A DNA stretch of 64,000 nucleotides from Accumulibacter sp003538495 (GTDB lineage Bacteria; Pseudomonadota; Gammaproteobacteria; Burkholderiales; Rhodocyclaceae). The stretch is from NCBI RefSeq assembly GCF_029255145.1, contig NZ_JAPUVQ010000027.1, positions 1-64,000 of the forward strand, read 5' to 3'. Of this stretch, positions 51,655 to 59,485 are shown piece after piece (position 1 is the first letter of the stretch; the number at the start of each line of letters is the position of its first letter). A program made the position numbers and the translations under genes. The notes under the pieces are model-generated. The model was given only the letters and a program-made list of their open reading frames with translations, was not told the origin of the DNA and searched no databases.

Positions 51655-51909
51655 TCAGGCTGCCACCTTGGCAGCCGACTGCTTGAGCAGGCGAGCAACG
51701 GTCAGCGACAGTTGAGCACCTTGCTGCTGCCAGTAACTGAGACGATCGGTGGCGATTCGCAACCCTTGTTCACCACCTGACGCCAGCGGATTGTAAAAGC
51801 CGATGCGCTCGATGAAGCGACCATCGCGGCGAGCGCGGGAATCAGCGACCACCATGTTGTAGAAGGGGCGCTTCTTGGCGCCGCCACGGGCGAGACGAAT
51901 GACAACCAT
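51655..51909 (-). CDS. rpsP: 30S ribosomal protein S16
   Basis: An 84-residue ribosomal protein. MVVIRLARGGAKKRPFYNMVVADSRARRDGRFIERIGFYNPLA is the standard S16 start. First gene of the rpsP-rimM-trmD-rplS operon. It is driven by the promoter at about 51943-51971; GGAAG lies upstream of the start. Confidence 0.96.
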   Translation of the reverse strand: MVVIRLARGGAKKRPFYNMVVADSRARRDGRFIERIGFYNPLASGGEQGLRIATDRLSYWQQQGAQLSLTVARLLKQSAAKVAA

Positions 51910-51942
51910 GATAATTTCTTCCGAATTCAGAAAAAGGCGAGG

Positions 51943-51971
51943 ATTATAGCAAGAAAGAGTGCCCTCAACAC
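51943..51971 (-). promoter_or_regulatory. Promoter of the rpsP operon
   Basis: On the minus strand TGCTATAAT is a perfect extended -10 (TATAAT at the complement of 51943-51948). A partial -35, GTGTTG, lies 17 nt upstream (complement of 51966-51971). Transcription would start about 27 nt before the rpsP ATG. Confidence 0.6.
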
Positions 51972-52060
51972 GAACCCGGGCCGACCATCGCCAACTTTCC
52001 GACTGTTGAATCGGCTCCCGGGGCAAGGCGCGTGTACCCCACGCGTTTCAGGCGCACGGG

Positions 52061-52066
52061 TATAAT
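52061..52066 (+). promoter_or_regulatory. Candidate -10 box for the PilZ-like gene
   Basis: TATAAT at 52061-52066 is perfect, but no recognisable -35 is placed 16-18 nt upstream. It would give a leader of about 135 nt before the ATG at 52209. It divides the intergenic space with the rpsP promoter on the other strand. Confidence 0.35.
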
Positions 52067-52208
52067 CGCCGGAGAACCGGTCGACGGCCAGCACATCGAT
52101 GCTGCAAGCAGCGTTCCGACTGAGCCAGTGCTGCCCGTGCTGTGCAGCAAACCAGGTACCGACGAGGCAAGTCGCGTGACAACGCAATCCCCTTTGGCAG
52201 GTGGCCCG

Positions 52209-53732
52209 ATGACCAAGAGCGCTGACCACGACCATGGCATGAATGGAGCAGAATCTGCCCAGTCCGGCATACGAACCATTGTACAGTGGCTGGAGTCGCC
52301 AATGGCGCACCTTCCCGCCGACGAGCTTCCTTCCTTGCGGGCGCAGGTCAAGGCGCTGCGTGAGGTTGGTGGAACAGCGAAGCAGCGCGCTTACGCTCTG
52401 GATGGCTTGTACACCCGCTGTTCGGCAGTCTTGGCGAAGCTTCTCCCGGAACTGACCGACCTGATGTTGCCGGTACCGCGCAAGACGCGACGACTCGTCC
52501 GGAGCGTGCTCGACCTCCTGCAGATGCTCGCCGATGACACCCTGGCGATGCTCGAAGGGCTCGATGGGATGAATACCTCGGACCCCAACCAGGCACCCGA
52601 TCTCGCCCTTTGGCGAAGCCTCCATGCGCTCGCGCAACAGCTGATGATCAGTCACCTGATTGCCGCTCCGGCTCCGGCCGGCGCCTGGCAGCAGTTGCAT
52701 CAGACCTATGCCACCGCGCAACGCCTGCAGCTTGCCACTGCAGTCCCTCGCGGCCAGGCGAGCAGTCTGCAAGAAATCTACTACGCGGCGATTCTGCTTG
52801 GCTGCGCCCAACCAGCATCCCTGACCGCGCGTGAAGTGCTGTTCCTGGCGGCATACTTCGAACGTTTTGCCGGCCACATCGAAGCCATTTCGGCGCTTGC
52901 CACCGTCGCCCCGGGGGCCTTCTGGATCGATCCCGCGCGCGATGTCGCCGCCTTGTCGTTCTCGCGCAGGCTGGCACCATCAGCCTCCCCTTTCGAGTGT
53001 TTTTCATGCGCCCGCCTGGGCGTGCTGCTCAAGACGCAAGTCGCCCAGCTTGACGCGGGCACGCCGCCGCAGGAGATCGGCCTGCCGGACTTCGCCGGCA
53101 CGCCCGCCGGGGTCGGCGTCCTTCGCCGCTTGGCGGGACGCTGGAGCGAAGCGGGGAAGCGCCGTTATCAACGCCGCCGGCAGAGCTATCGGACGGTCCT
53201 CAGTACCGGCGGTATCGACGAACTCTGGCAACTCTGCAAGAACGGCAATGCGGCAAGCGTCGGGCTGTCGAGTTGGATGATTACCAACGAAAGCCCGGAT
53301 GGTTATGCGGTAATGCATGTTTCTGGCAAGATTGGCGCACTCTCGGTGGGAAACGTTGCCGCGGTCCGTACCGGGGACGAACAGAACTGGCAGATTTGCG
53401 TGGTCCGCTGGGCGGTATCGGAGAACCCCGAGCACCTTGAACTGGGTCTGCAGATCCTGGCGCCGAGAGCGGTGCCCGCGCTCCTCGCCCGGCCGTCGGA
53501 CAGCCAGGCCGAAGAACATCTGCGAGTCCTTATCCTTCCCGAGATTCCGCTGCTCCGATCCAGTCAATTGCTGGTCGTCGCGTCCGGCGCCTTGAGCAAG
53601 CAGAGCAAGAAGCTGCTGCTGATCATTGAGGAGCAGAACCTGTCGGTCCGCGAGGTCAAGAGCATCTGCGTTGACGAGCAGACCGGTAGCGTCGAGATCC
53701 TGTCGATCGAGCCTGATCAGAGCGATCTCTAG
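52209..53732 (+). CDS. Large protein with a putative C-terminal PilZ-like domain
   Basis: A 507-residue soluble protein. The N-terminal part (about residues 1-330) is helical and of unknown function. The C-terminal part contains RRYQRRRQSYRTVL (an RxxxR candidate) followed by SWMITNESPDGYAVMHVSGKIGALSVGNVAAVRTGDEQNWQICVVRWAV, whose NxSxxG and VG...W.I.VVRW pattern matches PilZ-type c-di-GMP-binding domains, though diverged. I start at ATG 52209, with AGGTGG about 8 nt upstream; the frame is open further up to 52032. No catalytic motif seen. Divergent from rpsP. Confidence 0.7.
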   Translation: MTKSADHDHGMNGAESAQSGIRTIVQWLESPMAHLPADELPSLRAQVKALREVGGTAKQRAYALDGLYTRCSAVLAKLLPELTDLMLPVPRKTRRLVRSVLDLLQMLADDTLAMLEGLDGMNTSDPNQAPDLALWRSLHALAQQLMISHLIAAPAPAGAWQQLHQTYATAQRLQLATAVPRGQASSLQEIYYAAILLGCAQPASLTAREVLFLAAYFERFAGHIEAISALATVAPGAFWIDPARDVAALSFSRRLAPSASPFECFSCARLGVLLKTQVAQLDAGTPPQEIGLPDFAGTPAGVGVLRRLAGRWSEAGKRRYQRRRQSYRTVLSTGGIDELWQLCKNGNAASVGLSSWMITNESPDGYAVMHVSGKIGALSVGNVAAVRTGDEQNWQICVVRWAVSENPEHLELGLQILAPRAVPALLARPSDSQAEEHLRVLILPEIPLLRSSQLLVVASGALSKQSKKLLLIIEEQNLSVREVKSICVDEQTGSVEILSIEPDQSDL

Positions 53733-53754
53733 GACGACGAGTCACGGCTGCCGT

Positions 53755-54094
53755 AACACCTCCTGAAAAGGCGGGTAGGGTCGCCGCGACCAGAATCAGG
53801 GAGGCGACTGCCGTTAGCTGGCCGCCCTTTTCGGAGGACTCCAGGACGTACTCGATGATCATCCCGGCGCCGGACTCCGGCAGCAGGCTACGCGCCGGAT
53901 GCACTCGAGCTGCGCGACGATCCTTGGAGAGCAAGGGATGTTGGCGACAATGCTCGTCAGCACAGCGACCAGCGGTACCAGCGCAAGCAGCGTGGTGAAG
54001 GCAAGTCTGGCACTGGTGTCTTGAAGTCCTCCTTGACGAAGCGACGCTCGATGCCGGCGATGAAAAGAAATCGGGGAAAGCTCCGGGAAAGCAT
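53755..54094 (-). pseudogene. yihY: Decayed YihY/UPF0761 (BrkB-like) membrane protein gene
   Basis: On the minus strand, pieces of YihY appear in successive frames. First MLSRSFPRFLFIAGIERRFVKEDF from 54094, then after a shift near 54026 SARLAFTTLLALVPLVAVLTSIVANIP, and after another near 53930 LLSKDRRAARVHPARSLLPESG and IIEYVLESSEKGGQLTAVASLILVAATLP. These match the N-terminal third of the family in order, after which the similarity stops. Two frameshifts and loss of the rest make it non-functional. In relatives an intact yihY is commonly found beside wrbA, which fits this location. Confidence 0.75.
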
Positions 54095-54328
54095 GAGCGC
54101 GTGATGATCCCGAAAGTAGGCTGCGATACACTGCCGAGGCTGGCTCGTTACCCGACAGCTGCCGGTAGCAAGCCGGCTGCCGGGCCCCCGCCCGGCAGCC
54201 TCGGGCAGGCGGATGACAGCATTTGGACTGCCATAAGAGGTGCGCCAAGGCCGCCGAAGAGGCGACGGTTCAAGGCGCGCCACCGACGCTGGCGGTCGGT
54301 CAACGACGAATTTCAGGATATTGGCCCG

Positions 54329-54922
54329 ATGCGGGAAGTTCTTGTTCTCTACTACAGCCATCGAGGATCGGTGCGGGCGCTCGCCCAGCAGATCGCGCGC
54401 GGCATCGAGTCGATCGACGGCGTTTCCGCTCGTCTGCGAACGGTCCCGAAGGTGTCCACCGTTTGTACGGTGAGCGCCCCGGAGATACCTGCTGCCGGGG
54501 CTCCCTATGTGGAAGCGGCCGACCTCGCGCAGTGCGCCGGACTGGCGCTCGGCAGCCCGACCCGCTTCGGCAACATGGCGGCGCCGATGAAGTACTTCTG
54601 GGACGGCACCGCTGCCGAATGGTCGGCTGGAACCTTGGCCGGCAAGCCAGCCTGCGTCTTCACCTCGACGGCCAGTGCCCATGGCGGGCAGGAAAGCACG
54701 CTGCTGTCGATGATGCTGCCGCTGTTCCATCACGGCATGCTGCTGGTAGGCCTGCCCTATGGTGAAACGGCGCTATCAAGCACGCGCAGTGGTGGCACAC
54801 CCTACGGAGCCAGCCATGTGGCTGGTGCCGAAGGCAACCCGACACTCAGCGACGAGGAACGCCAACTCGCTTTCGCACAAGGAAGGCGCCTGGCGACCAT
54901 CGTCATGCAGTTCAGCCGATGA
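54329..54922 (+). CDS. wrbA: NAD(P)H:quinone oxidoreductase WrbA-like flavodoxin
   Basis: A 197-residue FMN-binding protein that reduces quinones by two electrons. The start REVLVLYYSHRGSVRALAQQIARGIE has the flavodoxin phosphate-binding loop (SHRGSVRAL). GSPTRFGNMAAPMKYFWDGT, FTSTASAHGGQESTLLSMMLPLFHHGMLLVGLPYGE and SGGTPYGASHVAGAEG are WrbA signatures. The start at ATG 54329 suits the family; the open frame goes on upstream. It overlaps the DUF2069 gene by 4 nt. Confidence 0.93.
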   Translation: MREVLVLYYSHRGSVRALAQQIARGIESIDGVSARLRTVPKVSTVCTVSAPEIPAAGAPYVEAADLAQCAGLALGSPTRFGNMAAPMKYFWDGTAAEWSAGTLAGKPACVFTSTASAHGGQESTLLSMMLPLFHHGMLLVGLPYGETALSSTRSGGTPYGASHVAGAEGNPTLSDEERQLAFAQGRRLATIVMQFSR

Positions 54923-55302
54923 TCATCCGCGCACTGTATTTGACCGCATGCGGCAGCCTGATCGCGCTGATCTTCCTGTGCCTTGCCTGGGAACTGCGGC
55001 TGGCGCCGGTCCAGCCGGGTGGCTCATGGCTGGCGTTGAAGTGCCTGCCGCTGCTGACGCCGCTGTTCGGAATCCTCAATGGTCGCCGCTACACCTATCA
55101 GTGGGCGAGCATGCTGATCCTGCTCTATTTCACCGAAGGGATAGTGCGCGCCACCAGCGAACGGGGACTGGGGCAGTCGCTGGCGATCGCCGAAACGCTG
55201 CTGGCGATCGTTTTCTTCTGCGCCACGGTCGCCTACTCCAGACTCACTCGCCCGTCGGTACACGGCCAGCCGTCCATCGCCTCGGACAGTCGTCGGGAGT
55301 AG
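54919..55302 (+). CDS. DUF2069 membrane protein
   Basis: A 127-residue inner-membrane protein with four hydrophobic segments (about residues 8-25, 38-54, 62-80 and 87-106), ending in a polar tail. The central PLLTPLFGILNGRRYTYQWASMLILLYFTEGIVRA is the DUF2069 hallmark. Function unknown. Coupled to wrbA by an ATGA overlap, as in many betaproteobacteria. It ends convergent with leuA, 2 nt away. Confidence 0.88.
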   Translation: MIIRALYLTACGSLIALIFLCLAWELRLAPVQPGGSWLALKCLPLLTPLFGILNGRRYTYQWASMLILLYFTEGIVRATSERGLGQSLAIAETLLAIVFFCATVAYSRLTRPSVHGQPSIASDSRRE

Positions 55303-55304
55303 AC

Positions 55305-56843
55305 TCAAACGTCGGCCTGAGGGTCGAGGCGGTCGGGCACCTGGAGTTTGTTCAAGGCATTGAGGTAGGCTTTCGCCGAGGCGATGACGATATCGGTGTC
55401 AGCACCATTGCCATTGACGATGCGGCCATCCTTCCCCAGACGCACGGTCACTTCACCTTGCGCATCGGTGCCCGTGGTGATGGCATTGACTGAATAGAGC
55501 AGCAACTCGGCGCCGCTGGCGGCAATCGACTCGATCGCCTTGAAGGTCGCGTCGACCGGGCCGCTGCCCACCCCCGATGTCTTCTGCTCGACGCCATCGA
55601 CAATCAAGGTTACCGCCGCCGCAGGCGTCTCACCGGTCTCCGAACACACCCGCGAATAGGCCAATTTGTAGTACTCGCCGTCCTGCGTGAGGTCTTCGCC
55701 AGAAACCAGTGCCTGCAGGTCTTCGTCAAAGATCTCGTGCTTCTTGTCGGCCAGTTCCTTGAAGCGCGCAAACGCCGTGTTCAAGGCCTCTTCGCTGTCC
55801 AGCACGATGGCCAGCGCCGACAGGCGCGACTTGAAAGCATTGCGTCCCGAGTGCTTGCCGAGCACCAGCTTGTTCTGAGCCCAGCCGACGTCCTCGGCAC
55901 GCATGATCTCGTAGGTTTCACGGTGTTTGAGCACCCCATCCTGATGGATTCCGGATTCGTGGGCGAAGGCGTTGGCACCAACCACTGCCTTGTTGGGTTG
56001 GACGGGGTAGCCCGTAATCTGCGAAACCAGCTTGGAAGCCGGAACAATTTGCGTCGTATCGATGCGCGTCTGGACCGGGAATAGATCGCTGCGGGTTCTT
56101 ACCGCCATGACCACCTCTTCGAGCGAGGCGTTCCCTGCCCGTTCGCCAAGGCCGTTGATCGTGCATTCGACCTGGCGGGCGCCGGCCAGCACCGCTGACA
56201 GCGAATTGGCGACGGCCATCCCCAGGTCATTATGGCAGTGGGTTGACCAAACCACCCGGTCAGCCCCGGGTACCCGCTCGATCAGCGTCCGCATCAGTTC
56301 GCCCCACACCGACGGGACGCTGTAGCCAACCGTATCGGGAACGTTGATCGTCCGCGCGCCAGCCTTGATCACTTCCGCAAAGACAAGGCAAAGGAAATCG
56401 ACGTCGGAACGTACCGCGTCCTCAGCCGAGAACTCGACATCATCGGTATACTCGCGCGCCCAGCGTACTGCCCGCACCGCCGATTCGACCACCTGATCAG
56501 GCGTCATCCGCAGCTTCTTCTCCATGTGAATCGGGCTGGTGGCGATGAAGGTATGAACCCGGCCACGCGCTGCCGGCCCGATGGCTTCGCCGGCACGACG
56601 AATATCATTCTCGTTGGACCGGGCAAGCGAACACACCGTAGACTCTCGGATGACGCTGGCTATCGATTTGATGGCGTCGAAATCGCCCGGAGAGGCGGCG
56701 GCAAAGCCGGCTTCGATGACGTCGACCCGCATCCGCTCAAGCTGACGGGCGACTCGCAGCTTTTCGTCCTTGGTCATCGAAGCGCCTGGACTCTGTTCGC
56801 CGTCGCGCAGGGTTGTATCGAAGATTACCAGATGATCTTTCAT
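55305..56843 (-). CDS. leuA: 2-isopropylmalate synthase
   Basis: A 512-residue enzyme that condenses acetyl-CoA with 2-oxoisovalerate, the first step of leucine synthesis. The TIM barrel starts FDTTLRDGEQSPGASM, with the metal site HCHNDLGMAVANSL and GLGERAGNASLEEVVM. A C-terminal regulatory LeuA dimerisation domain (about 390-512) ends with NALNKLQVPDRLDPQADV. Feedback inhibition by leucine is expected. It is last of the ilvI-ilvH-ilvC-pssA-leuA series and separated from pssA by 236 bp, so it may have its own promoter (a TAGAAT-like box lies near 56936-56941 on this strand, without a clear -35). Confidence 0.96.
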   Translation of the reverse strand: MKDHLVIFDTTLRDGEQSPGASMTKDEKLRVARQLERMRVDVIEAGFAAASPGDFDAIKSIASVIRESTVCSLARSNENDIRRAGEAIGPAARGRVHTFIATSPIHMEKKLRMTPDQVVESAVRAVRWAREYTDDVEFSAEDAVRSDVDFLCLVFAEVIKAGARTINVPDTVGYSVPSVWGELMRTLIERVPGADRVVWSTHCHNDLGMAVANSLSAVLAGARQVECTINGLGERAGNASLEEVVMAVRTRSDLFPVQTRIDTTQIVPASKLVSQITGYPVQPNKAVVGANAFAHESGIHQDGVLKHRETYEIMRAEDVGWAQNKLVLGKHSGRNAFKSRLSALAIVLDSEEALNTAFARFKELADKKHEIFDEDLQALVSGEDLTQDGEYYKLAYSRVCSETGETPAAAVTLIVDGVEQKTSGVGSGPVDATFKAIESIAASGAELLLYSVNAITTGTDAQGEVTVRLGKDGRIVNGNGADTDIVIASAKAYLNALNKLQVPDRLDPQADV

Positions 56844-57079
56844 GTCCTGATTCCGGAGGTGGGGCGGTAGCTAGCCGGCAAAGCAACCCATGCTGGCCGG
56901 GCAAACGACCTAGACTGCACTGGTCTGGGGGGTTCATTCTAGCGCGCGAGGCGCAGCAACGACCGTTCACGGAACGGGGCCAAGCAGACGGAACATATCA
57001 ACCGGCCGATCCTGACGACCATACGAGCCGCTTCGAATCGCCATGTCAATGAACTCTACAGGCCGCTTCGTCAAGCGCC

Positions 57080-57862
57080 CTACTCCACCGACGGCGACGG
57101 CGGTGGCGGTGGCGTCGTCTTGCGCCGGATTCGGCGAATCAACGCCAGCACGTAACCTGATAGCGCGTAGGCGACGAACAGGCCGAACAGGGCGAGCGGC
57201 GTGTCGTAGGCGAGCACGGCAAACGCCAGGGCAATGGCTACCACGAAAATAAAAGGGACGCTGCGTCGCAGGTTGACGTCCTTGAAACTGTAGAACTGGA
57301 TATTGGTCACCATCGAAATCCCGGCAAAGATCACCAGCGCGCAGGCAAACCAGCGCACATGCCCGGCCGCGACGTCCTTGTCGATCATCACCCACAGGAA
57401 ACCGGCCACCAGCGCCGCTGCCGCCGGGCTCGGCAGACCCTGGAAGTAACGCTTGTCGATGACTTCCAAGGTAGTATTGAAGCGAGCCAGGCGCAGCGCC
57501 GCCCCGGCGCAATAGATGAAGGCCGCTATCCAGCCGAGCCGCCCCATGTTCTTCAGTGCCCACGCGTAGGTCACCAGCGCTGGCGCGACACCAAAGGAGA
57601 CCATGTCCGAAAGCGAATCGTACTCGGCGCCGAAGGCGCTTTGCGTGCGGGTCATCCTGGCCACGCGCCCATCGAGGCCATCGAGCACCATCGCCACGAA
57701 GATCGCCACAGCAGCCTGTTCGAAGCTGCCCGTCATCGCCTTGACGATGGCGAAGAAACCGCAGAACAGCGCTGCCGTGGTGAACAGGTTGGGCAGCAGG
57801 TAGATGCCGCGGCGCCGCAACTCCGGGTTGAAAAGGGTCTTGCGAGGCTTGATTTCGGGCAT
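57080..57862 (-). CDS. pssA: CDP-diacylglycerol-serine O-phosphatidyltransferase
   Basis: A 260-residue inner-membrane enzyme making phosphatidylserine, precursor of phosphatidylethanolamine. The CDP-alcohol phosphotransferase motif is DGLDGRVARMTRTQSAFGAEYDSLSD (about residues 61-86), surrounded by several membrane helices. It is the Gram-positive-type PssA found in betaproteobacteria. I start at ATG 57862 (MPEIKPRKTLFNPELRRRGIYLLPN); the frame is open further. It sits between ilvC and leuA. The C-terminus is Pro-rich. Confidence 0.93.
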   Translation of the reverse strand: MPEIKPRKTLFNPELRRRGIYLLPNLFTTAALFCGFFAIVKAMTGSFEQAAVAIFVAMVLDGLDGRVARMTRTQSAFGAEYDSLSDMVSFGVAPALVTYAWALKNMGRLGWIAAFIYCAGAALRLARFNTTLEVIDKRYFQGLPSPAAAALVAGFLWVMIDKDVAAGHVRWFACALVIFAGISMVTNIQFYSFKDVNLRRSVPFIFVVAIALAFAVLAYDTPLALFGLFVAYALSGYVLALIRRIRRKTTPPPPPSPSVE

Positions 57863-57935
57863 TGCGCTGTGGTCTGAAAGCGGCCGCTGCGGAGAGGAAG
57901 CTGCTGCCGCCTCCCGCAACAAGTCACGGAATCCT

Positions 57936-58952
57936 TCAGTTCCTGGTCTGATCAACCAGTCTGTTCTTCTTGATCCAGGGCATCATGTCACGCAGCTTGG
58001 CGCCGACGATCTCGACCTCGTGCTGGGCCATCAGGCGGCGACGCGCGGTCATCTGCGGATAGTTGGTCCGCCCTTCGAGGATGAACATCTTCGCGTAGTC
58101 GCCGCTCTGAATTCGCTTGAGAGCCGCGCGCATGGCTGCACGTGAGCTCTCGTTGATCACTTCGGGGCCGGTCACATACTCGCCATACTCGGCGTTGTTC
58201 GAAATCGAGTAGTTCATGTTGGCGATGCCGCCTTCGTACATCAGGTCGACGATCAACTTGAGCTCATGGAGACACTCGAAATACGCCATCTCCGGCGCGT
58301 ACCCTCCTTCGACCAGCGTCTCGAAGCCCATCTTGACCAACTCGACGGCGCCACCGCAGAGCACTGCCTGCTCGCCAAAAAGGTCCGTCTCGGTCTCCTC
58401 GCGGAAGTTGGTCTCGATCACGCCGCCCTTGGTCCCGCCGTTGGCTGCGGCATAGGAAAGGGCGATGTCGCGAGCCTTGCCGGAGCGATCCTGATGGACG
58501 GCGATCAGCGACGGCACGCCGCCGCCCTTGAGGTACTCCGAGCGTACCGTATGGCCAGGGCCCTTCGGCGCCACCATGATCACATCCACGTCGTCACGCG
58601 CCACTACCTGGTTGTAGTGCACGTTGAAACCGTGCGCGAACGCCAGCGCCGCACCCTTCTTCAGGTTTGGTGCCACCTCCAGGTTGTACACCTGCGGGAT
58701 GGTCTCGTCAGGCAGCAGCATCATTACCACATCGGCGCCCTTGACCGCACTGGCGACTTCATCGACCTTCAGGCCAGCGCTCTCGGCCTTGCTCCAAGAA
58801 ACCCCGTCCTTGCGCAGACCGACGGTTACCTTGACTCCTGAATCACTCAGGTTCTGCGCGTGTGCATGGCCCTGCGAGCCGTAACCAACGATGGTGACCT
58901 GCTTTCCCTTGATCAGGGAAAGGTCGGCATCCTTGTCGTAGAAAACTTTCAT
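57936..58952 (-). CDS. ilvC: Ketol-acid reductoisomerase (class I)
   Basis: A 338-residue NADPH-dependent enzyme for the second common step of valine and isoleucine synthesis. It begins MKVFYDKDADLSLIKGKQVTIVGYGSQGHAHAQNL; the active-site block is FAHGFNVHYNQVVARDDVDVIMVAPKGPGHTVR, and the metal-ligand block is GGTKGGVIETNFREETETDLFGEQAVLCGG. Length is that of class I enzymes. It lies 29 nt downstream of ilvH. Confidence 0.97.
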   Translation of the reverse strand: MKVFYDKDADLSLIKGKQVTIVGYGSQGHAHAQNLSDSGVKVTVGLRKDGVSWSKAESAGLKVDEVASAVKGADVVMMLLPDETIPQVYNLEVAPNLKKGAALAFAHGFNVHYNQVVARDDVDVIMVAPKGPGHTVRSEYLKGGGVPSLIAVHQDRSGKARDIALSYAAANGGTKGGVIETNFREETETDLFGEQAVLCGGAVELVKMGFETLVEGGYAPEMAYFECLHELKLIVDLMYEGGIANMNYSISNNAEYGEYVTGPEVINESSRAAMRAALKRIQSGDYAKMFILEGRTNYPQMTARRRLMAQHEVEIVGAKLRDMMPWIKKNRLVDQTRN

Positions 58953-58981
58953 GGCATTTCCTCTCTTGCTGGTCGGTCTAA

Positions 58982-59473
58982 CTAGACTTTTAAAATGCGC
59001 TCGCCGCGACCAATGCCGCTCACGCCGGTTCGTACGGTTTCGAGAATCAGCCCAGCGTCGATCGCCTGAATAAAGGAATCGAGCTTCGCTCCGCTGGCGG
59101 TCAGCTCGATGACGTAGGTCGATTCGGTCACGTCGATGATATGGCCACGGAAGATATCGGCCAGACGCTTCAGTTCCTCGCGGTCCTTACCCGTTGCCCG
59201 CACCTTGAGCAGCATCAGCTCGCGCTCGATGTGCGCCGCCTCGGAAAGGTCGACGACCTTGATTACGTCAATCAGCTTGTTCAGTTGCTTGGTGATCTGC
59301 TCGATCACGGCGTCGGTCCCCGAGGTGACGATCGTCAGGCGTGACAGCGAGGTGTCCTCGGTGGGGGCCACGGTCAGCGTCTCGATGTTGTAGCCGCGCG
59401 CCGAGAACAGGCCGGCCACCCGCGACAGGGCTCCCGCTTCGTTCTCCAGCAGGATGGAGATAATGTGTCGCAT
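58982..59473 (-). CDS. ilvH: Acetolactate synthase small (regulatory) subunit
   Basis: A 163-residue regulatory subunit with an N-terminal ACT domain (MRHIISILLENEAGALSRVAGLFSARGYNIETLTV) that binds valine and gives feedback control, and a C-terminal domain ending GIGRGERILKV. It stimulates the catalytic subunit IlvI, encoded 12 nt upstream. Confidence 0.96.
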   Translation of the reverse strand: MRHIISILLENEAGALSRVAGLFSARGYNIETLTVAPTEDTSLSRLTIVTSGTDAVIEQITKQLNKLIDVIKVVDLSEAAHIERELMLLKVRATGKDREELKRLADIFRGHIIDVTESTYVIELTASGAKLDSFIQAIDAGLILETVRTGVSGIGRGERILKV

Positions 59474-59485
59474 GTTGTCGTTCCC

